DNA of 6,697 nucleotides. Source: CAZCBD01 sp964496755 (GTDB lineage Bacteria; Bacteroidota; Ignavibacteria; Ignavibacteriales; Melioribacteraceae). The stretch spans positions 1 to 6,697 of the forward strand of contig CAZCBD010000152.1 in assembly GCA_964496755.1 (NCBI GenBank). The letters run 5' to 3'. Below are positions 1-6,426 of this stretch, piece by piece. The notes under the pieces are model-generated. The model was not told the origin of the DNA, did not search any database, and worked only from the letters and a program-made list of their open reading frames with translations. Each line of letters starts with the position of its first letter. The stretch's first letter is position 1. The translations under genes were made by a program, and so were the position numbers.

Positions 1-1
1 C

Positions 2-142
2 GTATCAGTGGATGGGTGTTTTATTTTCATTGGATATGTTCCAAACTCGCGGTTGTTTCAGGGGGTGCTTCCGTTGAACGAACGGGGCGAGGTGCTGACA
101 GATGAAAATTTGGATGCTGAATTACCCGGTATTTTCATTGCT
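2..142 (+). pseudogene. trxB: Thioredoxin reductase C-terminal fragment, truncated at both ends
   Basis: The frame reads VSVDGCFIFIGYVPNS, then LNERGEVLTDENLD and ELPGIFIA. This is the order and spacing of the late part of TrxB: the 'DGVFxFIGyxPnt' strand, the 'GyixTDenmeTsvPGiFAAGD' stretch, and the start of the second FAD-contacting motif. After ELPGIFIA the expected GDVR and the last ~35 residues of TrxB are missing, and the frame runs straight into PAP2-type sequence (EKLRNILN). Losing this FAD-binding end would inactivate a reductase. The first ~110 bases are about 48% GC, far above the ~23% GC of bases 241-480, so this piece looks foreign to the rest of the window. The exact right boundary is uncertain, most likely within 119-142. 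It could be an assembly join or the scar of a deletion or recombination. Confidence 0.75.
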
Positions 143-499
143 GAAAAATTAAGAAATATTTTAAACATTGGCGAAGGTATTTCTTCAACTCTCCCGAACG
201 CAGCCAATTTGGTTCAGCGTGATGTATTTCCAAGCGGACACACTCAAATGACTTTAATAACAATGTATCTATCAATAAAATTTAATTCAAGATTAAAATA
301 TATTATTTTACTAATCGGTGTGTTATTAGTCTTTTCAACAATTTATTTACGATACCATTATTTTATTGATGTTTTAGCAGGATTTCTATTTTTCGCAATT
401 ACCATTAAAACCGGAAAGAGTTTTTACAACTATTGGAATAGAAAAAATGGAAGAGATTTTTTTGATTGGATAAAATGTTTACCGGTAAAAAATAAATAG
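2..499 (+). CDS. PAP2-family membrane phosphatase, C-terminal part, joined in frame to a thioredoxin reductase-like segment (5' cut by window edge)
   Basis: The frame is open to the left edge. A GTG at 8 is available as a start, but the codons before it (V-S) also fit the homology, so no real start is visible. Numbering from that GTG, residues ~46-163 are PAP2-like. The phosphatase motif PSGH is at residues 75-78 (bases 230-241), preceded by NLVQRDVF. The second motif, YLRYHYFIDVLAG, holds the catalytic His and the following Asp. Two hydrophobic segments flank it (LKYIILLIGVLLVFSTIYL and the one running through FIDVLAGFLFFAI), so the protein is an integral membrane enzyme that would act on lipid phosphates or similar phosphomonoesters. 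The second motif lacks the usual SR and looks more like the AUR1/inositol-phosphorylceramide synthase branch. The N-terminal helices and first phosphate-binding motif expected of the family are absent, replaced by unrelated thioredoxin reductase-like sequence. As drawn, the product is unlikely to work. It lies 9 bases before menG and is probably co-transcribed with it. Confidence 0.8.
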   Translation, partial: VSVDGCFIFIGYVPNSRLFQGVLPLNERGEVLTDENLDAELPGIFIAEKLRNILNIGEGISSTLPNAANLVQRDVFPSGHTQMTLITMYLSIKFNSRLKYIILLIGVLLVFSTIYLRYHYFIDVLAGFLFFAITIKTGKSFYNYWNRKNGRDFFDWIKCLPVKNK

Positions 500-508
500 A
501 ATAAATAA

Positions 509-1222
509 ATGAATAAAAAAATAATTAGACAAACAAAGGATAAGAGAAATAAAGTAAAAAATATGTTCGATAAAATTTCGGGCAAGTATGATTTTTTAAA
601 TCATCTACTTTCCGGCGGAATGGATTTCTATTGGAGGAATTTTGCTTTGAAAAAATCTTCTTTTACAAAGCAATCAATTCTTTTGGACGTTGCTTGCGGC
701 ACCGGTGATTTTTCAAAAGCAGCAACAAAATTTGGTGTTACAAATATTACAGGGGTTGATTTATCGAAAGAAATGTTAAAACTTTACAATAAAAAGAATA
801 TATCTCCCTCTGCCACCTGCCTACAATGTGAAGCGGAGCTTTTGCCATTTAAGGATAATACTTTTACAAATATAAGCGTTGCTTTTGGCGTTAGAAATTT
901 TCACAATATCGAAAAAGGATTTCAGAACTTTTATAGAGTACTAAAGAATAATGGGCAGGTAACTATTTTAGAATTTAGTTTGCCAAAAAATAAGTTTATA
1001 AAATTTATTTATTTATTCTACTTTAAAAATATACTTCCAATTATCGGGAAAATAATTTCACGCGATAAAAATGCTTATGAGTATTTGCCCGATTCGGTAA
1101 TGGAGTTTGACCGACATATAAATCTACCGGAAATGTTAACAAATTTGGGCTTTAAGAAAGTGAAACTTATTAATCTCACTTTTGGATTAGTACAAATAGT
1201 AATTGCTAACAAAGAAATTTAA
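509..1222 (+). CDS. ubiE: Demethylmenaquinone methyltransferase (MenG/UbiE family)
   Basis: A complete 237-residue class I SAM-dependent methyltransferase, close to the usual ~230-250 residues. It C-methylates demethylmenaquinone in the last step of menaquinone synthesis; in a Bacteroidota-like anaerobe menaquinone is the expected quinone, though the family also serves ubiquinone. Residues 20-45 (MFDKISGKYDFLNHLLSGG, then MDFYWR) match the first UbiE signature. LLDVACGTGDF (58-68) is SAM motif I, and GVDLSKEML (82-90) carries the acidic residue for the ribose. AFGVRNFHN (125-133) and RVLKNNGQVTILEFS (143-157) match the second signature, with NNG where PGG is common. The C-terminal DKNAYEYLPDSVMEF and GLVQIVIANK are also typical. 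The ATG at 509 places the N-terminus correctly. It has no clear Shine-Dalgarno sequence, only A/T-rich bases, which is common in Bacteroidota. It follows the PAP2 frame by 9 bases and ends at a strong hairpin. Confidence 0.95.
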   Translation: MNKKIIRQTKDKRNKVKNMFDKISGKYDFLNHLLSGGMDFYWRNFALKKSSFTKQSILLDVACGTGDFSKAATKFGVTNITGVDLSKEMLKLYNKKNISPSATCLQCEAELLPFKDNTFTNISVAFGVRNFHNIEKGFQNFYRVLKNNGQVTILEFSLPKNKFIKFIYLFYFKNILPIIGKIISRDKNAYEYLPDSVMEFDRHINLPEMLTNLGFKKVKLINLTFGLVQIVIANKEI

Positions 1223-1226
1223 AATA

Positions 1227-1255
1227 AAAAAAGCTGCAAAACTTGCAGCTTTTTT
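1227..1255. terminator. Bidirectional rho-independent terminator between convergent ubiE and pepD
   Basis: A perfect inverted repeat: GCTGCAA (1233-1239), loop AAC, TTGCAGC (1243-1249). It extends through an A tract (1227-1232) that pairs with a T tract (1250-1255), giving 13 paired positions in all. Read on +, the U run follows the ubiE hairpin 5 bases after its stop codon. Read on -, the A tract becomes the U run, 20-odd bases after the pepD stop. It can therefore end transcription from both sides. Confidence 0.9.
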
Positions 1256-1274
1256 CAAACTAATTTACAATTCT

Positions 1275-2729
1275 CTATTTCGCCAAAGATTTCAAAATCC
1301 CTTTTGTCAAATTATAGAATTTATCTACAGCCGGAATATATAATCTTTCATCCGGTGAGTGCGCACCTTCAATTGTGGGACCATAGGAAATCATATCCAT
1401 ACCGGGATATTTTGCACCTAATAAACCTGTTTCCAATCCGGCATGAATAGCTTTAATACCCGGCTCTTCACCAAACATTTCCTTATAAACCGAAACTGCT
1501 GTTTTCAATAATTGAGATTCCATATTCGGTTGCCATCCGGGATAACTATCACCAATAGTTGTTTCTGCACCGGCCAATTCTAATGCAACCTGAACGCGTC
1601 TTGTTGCAAAAGCTTTTGCTGTATCTATTGCACTTCTTTGGCTTGTCCCTATTCGCAATTTCTCATTATCTTCTGAAATTGTTGCAAAGTTTGTGGATGT
1701 TTCTACCAACCCTTCAATATCGGGACTCATCGAAAGAACACCATGCGGCATATTAATTAATAAATTCTTAATTCGTTTTGATAAATCCTTAGTAAAAGGC
1801 TTTTTAGTTGTTTCGGTTTTATTGAATAAAACTTTTAATCCACCGTCATTCTTTTTATACTCCAAAAGCATTTCGGGAATAAAGTCTTTAGCTATTTTCA
1901 TTATGCGGTTTTCATTATTCGGGTCAATATAAATAACAGTTTCAGCTTCGCGCGGAATAGCATTTCTTAATGAACCGCCAGATAGTTCGGCAATCTGAAA
2001 ATCAATATCGGAAAGTTTATCGAGAAATCTGCCTAAAATTTGCATTGCATTGGCCCTTCCATTTCTAATATCCAAACCGGAATGACCTCCTTTTAAACCG
2101 GTAATCATAATACTATAAGGAAGGTATCCGTTTTTTACATCTTCTCTTTCAATGGTAAGATGACCAACTGTGTCTTGTCCTCCGCTACATCCGATATAAA
2201 AAACTCCGTCTTCTTCCGAATCCATATTTAACAATACTCTTCCTTTCAATAAATCGGAACTTAATCCGTTTACGCCGGTCATGCCTGTTTCTTCATCAAC
2301 AGTAAAAAGTAATTCCAAAGGACCGTGTTCAACTGTTTCATCATTTACAATAGCCAAAGCAGCGGCCACACCAATACCATTATCAGCACCTAATGTTGTT
2401 CCTCTTGCGGTAAACCATTCACCATCAACATAAACATCTAAAGGATCATTATCAAAATCGTGCTCCGTTCCTTTATTTTTTTCACAAACCATATCGATAT
2501 GGCCTTGCAAAACAACTGTTTGTGCATTTTCTAATCCTGCAGTAGCAGGAACGTACATTATAATATTGCCTGTTTCATCCTCAACAAATTGCAATTTATT
2601 ATCCGTTGCAAAATCTTTTAAATATTTTCTAATTTTTTCTTCTTTCTTAGATGGATGAGGAATTTGTGTAATTTCATAAAATCTTTGCCATATACCTTCG
2701 GGTTTTAAACCGTTAATAACATCACTCAT
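1275..2729 (-). CDS. pepD: Aminoacyl-histidine dipeptidase (Xaa-His dipeptidase, peptidase family M20C)
   Basis: A complete 484-residue protein, nearly the same length as E. coli PepD (485). It is a cytosolic di-zinc peptidase that hydrolyses Xaa-His dipeptides (carnosine-type) and other unblocked dipeptides, finishing intracellular peptide breakdown. Metal-site motifs are all present in order: LQGHIDMV (His77, Asp79), GTTLGADNGIG (bridging Asp116), TVDEETGM (Glu146 catalytic base, Glu147), LLNMDSEEDG (Asp170) and IEGAHSPDE (His457). The lid or dimerisation domain inserted between the two catalytic halves spans roughly residues 190-380 and contains GGHSGLDI, as in the family. The start is fixed by a good AAGGAG six bases upstream and by the MSDVINGLKPEGIWQRF opening. 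It is the last gene of the minus-strand cluster, 30 bases after the YchF-like gene, and ends at the shared terminator. Confidence 0.96.
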   Translation of the reverse strand: MSDVINGLKPEGIWQRFYEITQIPHPSKKEEKIRKYLKDFATDNKLQFVEDETGNIIMYVPATAGLENAQTVVLQGHIDMVCEKNKGTEHDFDNDPLDVYVDGEWFTARGTTLGADNGIGVAAALAIVNDETVEHGPLELLFTVDEETGMTGVNGLSSDLLKGRVLLNMDSEEDGVFYIGCSGGQDTVGHLTIEREDVKNGYLPYSIMITGLKGGHSGLDIRNGRANAMQILGRFLDKLSDIDFQIAELSGGSLRNAIPREAETVIYIDPNNENRIMKIAKDFIPEMLLEYKKNDGGLKVLFNKTETTKKPFTKDLSKRIKNLLINMPHGVLSMSPDIEGLVETSTNFATISEDNEKLRIGTSQRSAIDTAKAFATRRVQVALELAGAETTIGDSYPGWQPNMESQLLKTAVSVYKEMFGEEPGIKAIHAGLETGLLGAKYPGMDMISYGPTIEGAHSPDERLYIPAVDKFYNLTKGILKSLAK

Positions 2730-2735
2730 ATAAAA

Positions 2736-2741
2736 CTCCTT
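2736..2741 (-). promoter_or_regulatory. Shine-Dalgarno site of pepD
   Basis: AAGGAG on the minus strand, six bases before the ATG at 2729. It lies inside the 30-base gap after the YchF-like gene. It confirms the pepD start and shows that this genome uses Shine-Dalgarno pairing for at least some genes, although ubiE lacks a site. Confidence 0.75.
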
Positions 2742-2759
2742 GATTATAAACTTAAATTT

Positions 2760-3842
2760 TTAACCGTGTCGGATATCCAATATATCACCATCTTTCACAA
2801 CGTATTCTTTCCCTTCCAAACGGCGAACACCGGCTTCCCGACATTTACTCAATGATTTGTATTTCATAAAATCATCATAGTGAACAACTTCCGCTTTAAT
2901 AAATTTTTGAAAAAAATCAGAATGAATAACACCGGCAGCCTCCGGGGCAGTATAACCTTTTTTAATGGTCCAAGCTCGACATTCATCTTCACCCACAGTT
3001 AAAAATGACTGCAGTCCGAGAATCTCGTATGAGGTTTTCAGAATTTTTTCCAAAGCGGATTCTTTTATTCCGTAATCTTCCATAAATATCTTTTTATCTT
3101 CCTCTTCAAGACTCATCATCTCAAATTCAATTTGTGCAAAAAAAGGAATAATGGTTATTCCATTATCAGCAAAAGTTTTTTTTGTTTCATCGAGAAGCGA
3201 ATCGACTTTGTCGATTGAATTGTCATCAAAATTAACCGCAACGGAAACCGGTTTTAATGTTAAGAGTTGATATCCCGATAGTAATTTCTTTTCGTTTTCA
3301 GACAATTCCAAAATCCGTAAAGGCTTTTCTTCTTCAAGATGTTTGTAACATTTTTCTATTACAGGCAATTCGTTTTTAAGTTCCGATTTACCCGATTTAT
3401 TAATTTCCTTTTTTAATTTTTCAATTCTATTTTCTAAAAAATTAAAATCATAAAACAAAAATTCAGTTTCCAAAAAATTAATATCCCTAATAACATCAAT
3501 TGAATTTAGAGGATGCGGAACAGCTTCATTATCAAACTGCCGAATAACATAAAATAGAGCATCGTTATTTCTCACATTTTGTAAAAATGAAGTTGTAATT
3601 TTCACTTTCCCGTCATCAGACATTCTTAAACCCGGGAAATCAAAAATTTCGATGGTTGCATTCACTTTTTTCTTCGGATTAAATATTTCACTTAATTTAT
3701 CCAATCTTTCGTCAGGAACTTTAACAACTTCAATGGTTGCTTCCTCTTTCATTTCCATAGAAGGATTTTCTTCAATACCGGCAAGGGTATTAAATAAAGT
3801 TGATTTACCGGAGTATTGAAGACCAACAAGACCTATTTGCAT
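2760..3842 (-). CDS. Divergent YchF/OLA1-like P-loop GTPase/ATPase (DUF933 C-terminal domain)
   Basis: A 360-residue protein with the full YchF layout (E. coli YchF is 363). Order: G domain 1-~120, helical coiled-coil insert ~122-195, rest of the G domain ~196-275, then a TGS-like DUF933 domain ~276-359 with strong family matches (DECRAWTIKKGYTAPEAAGVIHSDF; EGKEYVVKDGDILDI). YchF/OLA1 proteins bind ribosomes and prefer ATP because their base-recognition motif differs from NKxD. Here the P-loop is GLQYSGKST (7-15) instead of GLPNVGKST. The switch II region is DFPGL (68-72) followed by RMSDDGKVKI, lacking the glycine-rich GAxxGxGLGN stretch of normal YchF. The base-recognition site appears to be NFDD (204-207). 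It is thus a divergent member or paralogue, and I give no gene symbol for that reason. AGGTG five bases before the ATG supports the start. It sits 29 bases after clpS and 30 before pepD. Confidence 0.88.
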   Translation of the reverse strand: MQIGLVGLQYSGKSTLFNTLAGIEENPSMEMKEEATIEVVKVPDERLDKLSEIFNPKKKVNATIEIFDFPGLRMSDDGKVKITTSFLQNVRNNDALFYVIRQFDNEAVPHPLNSIDVIRDINFLETEFLFYDFNFLENRIEKLKKEINKSGKSELKNELPVIEKCYKHLEEEKPLRILELSENEKKLLSGYQLLTLKPVSVAVNFDDNSIDKVDSLLDETKKTFADNGITIIPFFAQIEFEMMSLEEEDKKIFMEDYGIKESALEKILKTSYEILGLQSFLTVGEDECRAWTIKKGYTAPEAAGVIHSDFFQKFIKAEVVHYDDFMKYKSLSKCREAGVRRLEGKEYVVKDGDILDIRHG

Positions 3843-3871
3843 TATTCACCTAAAATTTGATTTTAATTACA

Positions 3872-4159
3872 TTAAGAAATTACTTGAGTGTTCAATGCAA
3901 TTTCTTCTAAAACAGAAGAAACTTTTAAACATTGCGAAAGTTCACCGGAATAAACTACAGATTGCCCTTTTACATGCACCACAAAAGCAATGCTACGCGC
4001 ATGTTCATAGGAACATCCCAAAGCCTTTTGTAATTGCCAAATAACTTCGTCAAAAGTATGCCAATCATCATTGAACAAAACAACTTTAAAGGCCAACGAT
4101 TTGTTTACTTTTTCTTCCGTAAGCGGCTCTGCAATTCCGATATTTTTTCTTTCGTCCAT
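3872..4159 (-). CDS. clpS: ATP-dependent Clp protease adaptor ClpS
   Basis: A 95-residue protein of typical ClpS size. ClpS binds the N-domain of the Clp ATPase (ClpA or ClpC) and delivers proteins with destabilising N-terminal residues (N-end rule) to ClpP. The core FKVVLFNDDWHTFDEVIWQLQ carries the N-degron pocket residues Asn30, Asp31 and Asp32. VVHVKG supplies the pocket His62, equivalent to E. coli His66. The gatekeeper position that is Met40 in E. coli is Phe36 here, which as far as I recall is usual for Bacteroidota ClpS and not a sign of damage. The first ~20 residues form the flexible, polar N-terminal extension. The start has no obvious Shine-Dalgarno site. It is first in a three-gene minus-strand cluster with the YchF-like GTPase and pepD, and diverges from the bifunctional nuclease gene across 139 bases. 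Confidence 0.93.
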   Translation of the reverse strand: MDERKNIGIAEPLTEEKVNKSLAFKVVLFNDDWHTFDEVIWQLQKALGCSYEHARSIAFVVHVKGQSVVYSGELSQCLKVSSVLEEIALNTQVIS

Positions 4160-4271
4160 TCAATTAATTTCCAAAATTTTATAGACTAATTTAATAATAT
4201 AGGTAATAATAGTGAACCAATAAAATATATATTTCAGAATCTTCTTAATTTTAATTTTATAATTATTTTAA

Positions 4272-4279
4272 TATCTTTG
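4272..4279 (+). promoter_or_regulatory. Possible Bacteroidota-type -7 promoter box for the bifunctional nuclease gene
   Basis: TATCTTTG matches the Bacteroidota primary-sigma -7 consensus TAnnTTTG exactly and ends 19 bases before the ATG at 4299, implying a very short leader. I see no good TTG -33 element at the expected distance upstream, only A/T-rich sequence, so the call is tentative. The rest of the 139-base divergent spacer (4160-4298) is very A/T-rich. It should also hold the clpS promoter, but I could not pick one out. Confidence 0.4.
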
Positions 4280-4298
4280 TTTTAAACTTAAAAGGCTT

Positions 4299-4865
4299 AT
4301 GAATAAAATTGAAGTGGAAATATTAGGCTTATCCTCCAGCCCCTCAGCAGCGGGTGCTTATGCTCTTTTATTGAAAGAAAAATTCGGCATAAGACGTTTA
4401 CCAATAATTATCGGCGCCTTTGAAGCACAAGCTATAGCATTGGAATTGGAAAGTATCACTCCGCCAAGACCTTTAACTCACGATTTAATAAAATTAGTGA
4501 TTGATCATTTAAATGCTACAGTAAGCCAAGTTATAATTACAGATTTAATAGATACAACGTTTTATGCAGAAATAGTTTTAAAACTTTCCGATTTCGAAAC
4601 TATTGTTGATTCACGTCCAAGTGATGCTATTGCTATTGCCGTAAGAGCTAACTGTCCGATTTATGTTTCGGAAAAAGTAATGAATAAGGCATCGTTCTTA
4701 CCTGCTTCAATAAATGAAAAATCAAAAGAAGACAAAAATACAAATGACTTGAGTGATGAAACAGAAATAGCTTCATTACAGGAACAATTAAGAATAGCAA
4801 TAGAAAATGAAAACTACGAAACGGCAGCGTCAATTCGCGATAAAATCAATAAATTAAAATCTTAA
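4299..4865 (+). CDS. Bifunctional nuclease family protein (BFN/DUF151) with C-terminal UVR motif
   Basis: A 188-residue protein. Residues 1-~130 are a BFN (DUF151) domain: VEILGLSSSPSAAGAYALLL, LPIIIGAFEAQAIALELE, PRPLTHDLI, and the highly conserved VDSRPSDAIAIAVRANCPIYV (103-123). The family is named after a plant protein reported to have both DNase and RNase activity; the bacterial role is poorly defined. A polar linker (~135-153: SINEKSKEDKNTNDLSDET) leads to a UvrB/UvrC-type helical hairpin (154-188; LQEQLRIAIENENYETAASIRDKI), a protein-protein contact module also found in UvrB, UvrC and ClpC/McsA-type proteins. This two-domain form is common in Bacteroidota and Chlorobi. The gene diverges from clpS and converges with the DUF2851 gene, leaving only 12 bases between stop codons and no hairpin there. 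A weak AAAGG lies just before the ATG. Confidence 0.92.
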   Translation: MNKIEVEILGLSSSPSAAGAYALLLKEKFGIRRLPIIIGAFEAQAIALELESITPPRPLTHDLIKLVIDHLNATVSQVIITDLIDTTFYAEIVLKLSDFETIVDSRPSDAIAIAVRANCPIYVSEKVMNKASFLPASINEKSKEDKNTNDLSDETEIASLQEQLRIAIENENYETAASIRDKINKLKS

Positions 4866-4877
4866 GATTGTTTAACT

Positions 4878-6341
4878 TTAATTAAAAATTATTTGCCCCA
4901 TTTCGCATTCCAAACACTTACCTTTTGAACAATAATTTCTAAAAAGCAAAATCATTCCCTGCGAATAAATTGAATGCTTAGAATATTCCTCTATTCCAAA
5001 GGATTTTGAAACCTTCCGAGTAATACTGTTAATATCATTCTGTTCAATGTGAGTATAAGCCGCAATTATTTTTTTTGATAATCCCTTTTCACCAAAAACA
5101 TCAAAATATAAAGCAAAGAACGGAAATACCACATTTATAAGTATCTCGTTTGCTCTTGTTGCTCCTACTAAATATTTTATATCCGATTTGGTAGATTTCC
5201 CAAAAATAAAATGTTTTTGCCAATAATGATTAGCTTTAATAATAAACAAAGACCTTAACGAATTTATTAGTACTTTCAAATTATTAATTTCTCTAATTTT
5301 CCTAATTATAACAGGAATAAAATCATTAAACAAAAGTTCATTCACAATGCGAGCCCCGGCAGCTATGCGCAAAGTTGGGAAATTGTGAGGACGTAATTTG
5401 AAAAAATCCCAATCTGTTTTGTCAAATTTCTCCGAGTCATAAATCCGTGATAGATTTTCCCACAAATTTTTTATTTCTAATAAATATTCCGACTGCTCCT
5501 TATTTGTATCAATCTCAGGGAAAAGCCCGGAAACATTGAACAATGTCGATTCTATTATTTTCCTTTTATTTTCTGAATTGGCAAATTTTTTAAAAAATTT
5601 AAGATCTGCCGTTTGTGCTAAACGTTGCATTATCAATTTATTTTTAGAATAACCCAAAGCTTCAAAAATCAATTCGTAAAAAAGCTGTTGCCAAAGTCCT
5701 TTATCATCAAAATCCGAATATTCGAATTTTCTATTCAAAAACTCTGGTCGCAAATTATAACTGATTACGGGTTCTTTAATTTTCAACTCATCCAAAAATT
5801 TTAATTCTTTCATTCGAAAAAGAAAAGAGTCGCATTTTTTATTAAACCGTTCAATGCCTAAAGTTTTTAAGTAACCTAGGAATTTATATTTTATTTCATC
5901 ATTAATTTCAGTACAACAACGTATTTTATTATTCGAATCTAAATCAATATCACTAAATTGATTAATGATATTTTCATCAAGAATTTTTTCTAAACAAAGC
6001 GAGGGTATTTTTCTACCGTCTTTGGAATAAACATAAGGTTGGTTGAATTTATTAAACAAACAAACATGAAGAATTGTTTTTGAATATTTTCGATCGATAT
6101 TATGTCCGTGAGTTTTCCAACATTTATAATCCAATTCAACTTCAACATCACCCGTAAATAAAAAATTCCCGATTTTAATTTTAGCATTTTTAAAATCGGG
6201 ACCACTGGTTTCAATATCTAAAACACCTTTATCAAGTATTGTTATTTTTTCTCCGGAAGTTGTTCTTAAATCCGAATCAAAATCAAAATTAAGCCATACT
6301 TTATATAAATCCTTTTCACTTATTTTTTGTTCAGTAAGCAT
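4878..6341 (-). CDS. DUF2851 family protein of unknown function
   Basis: A complete 487-residue protein of the DUF2851 family, found mainly in Bacteroidota/Chlorobi relatives. No function is established that I know of. The conserved N-terminal block is clear: LYKVWLNFDFD (12-22), TTSGEKITILDKG (27-39), TSGPDFKNAKIKIGNFLFTG (45-64), DVEVELDYKCWKTHGHN (65-81) and YSKTILHVCLF (86-96). The middle is helical and charged. The extreme C-terminus carries YCSKGKCLECEMGQ, a C-x4-C-x2-C cluster (Cys471, 476, 479) that could bind metal. No signal peptide or membrane segment is evident, so it is probably cytosolic. GAGGAG three bases before the ATG supports the start. It lies 85 bases downstream of pyrF on the same strand and may share its transcript. 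The Asp/Glu arrangement in the N-terminal block is compatible with a nuclease-like fold, but that is inference only. Confidence 0.9.
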   Translation of the reverse strand: MLTEQKISEKDLYKVWLNFDFDSDLRTTSGEKITILDKGVLDIETSGPDFKNAKIKIGNFLFTGDVEVELDYKCWKTHGHNIDRKYSKTILHVCLFNKFNQPYVYSKDGRKIPSLCLEKILDENIINQFSDIDLDSNNKIRCCTEINDEIKYKFLGYLKTLGIERFNKKCDSFLFRMKELKFLDELKIKEPVISYNLRPEFLNRKFEYSDFDDKGLWQQLFYELIFEALGYSKNKLIMQRLAQTADLKFFKKFANSENKRKIIESTLFNVSGLFPEIDTNKEQSEYLLEIKNLWENLSRIYDSEKFDKTDWDFFKLRPHNFPTLRIAAGARIVNELLFNDFIPVIIRKIREINNLKVLINSLRSLFIIKANHYWQKHFIFGKSTKSDIKYLVGATRANEILINVVFPFFALYFDVFGEKGLSKKIIAAYTHIEQNDINSITRKVSKSFGIEEYSKHSIYSQGMILLFRNYCSKGKCLECEMGQIIFN

Positions 6342-6344
6342 TTT

Positions 6345-6350
6345 CTCCTC
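6345..6350 (-). promoter_or_regulatory. Shine-Dalgarno site of the DUF2851 gene
   Basis: GAGGAG on the minus strand, three bases before the ATG at 6341. The spacing is short but the match is strong, and it agrees with the conserved protein N-terminus. The remaining pyrF-DUF2851 spacer (up to 6426) holds two A runs (6387-6393 and 6399-6407) but no convincing hairpin or promoter. Confidence 0.6.
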
Positions 6351-6426
6351 ACAATCAATTTGAAAATTTGCATCTGCCCTACTTTGAAAAAAATAATGAA
6401 AAAAAAATTAAAGGGAAACTATTAAA

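Noticed and set aside
1559..1932. Two overlapping plus-strand open frames (1559-1756 and 1693-1932)
   Set aside because: They lie entirely inside pepD, antisense to it, and their translations have no recognisable domain; they are shadows of the conserved coding frame.
3872..4159. ClpS gatekeeper residue is Phe instead of Met
   Set aside because: The NDDxxTFD pattern is, to my knowledge, normal for Bacteroidota-type ClpS, so it is not evidence of altered function here.
4223..4234. Twelve-base palindrome AAATATATATTT in the clpS/nuclease spacer
   Set aside because: In sequence this A/T-rich such palindromes arise by chance, and it has no second copy or flanking operator pattern.
4648..4833. 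Minus-strand open frame inside the bifunctional nuclease gene
   Set aside because: Antisense to the linker and UVR region of a clear gene, with low-complexity Leu/Phe/His-rich translation.
4866..4877. Possible terminator between the convergent nuclease and DUF2851 genes
   Set aside because: Only 12 A/T-rich bases separate the stops and I find no stable stem, so none is called; transcripts may overlap.
5990..6214. Second minus-strand frame inside the DUF2851 gene
   Set aside because: Same-strand frame shadow under the best conserved part of DUF2851; no independent start signal.
6342..6426. A runs in the pyrF-DUF2851 spacer as a terminator or slippage site
   Set aside because: On the minus strand they give U runs but no hairpin precedes them; simple A/T richness explains them.
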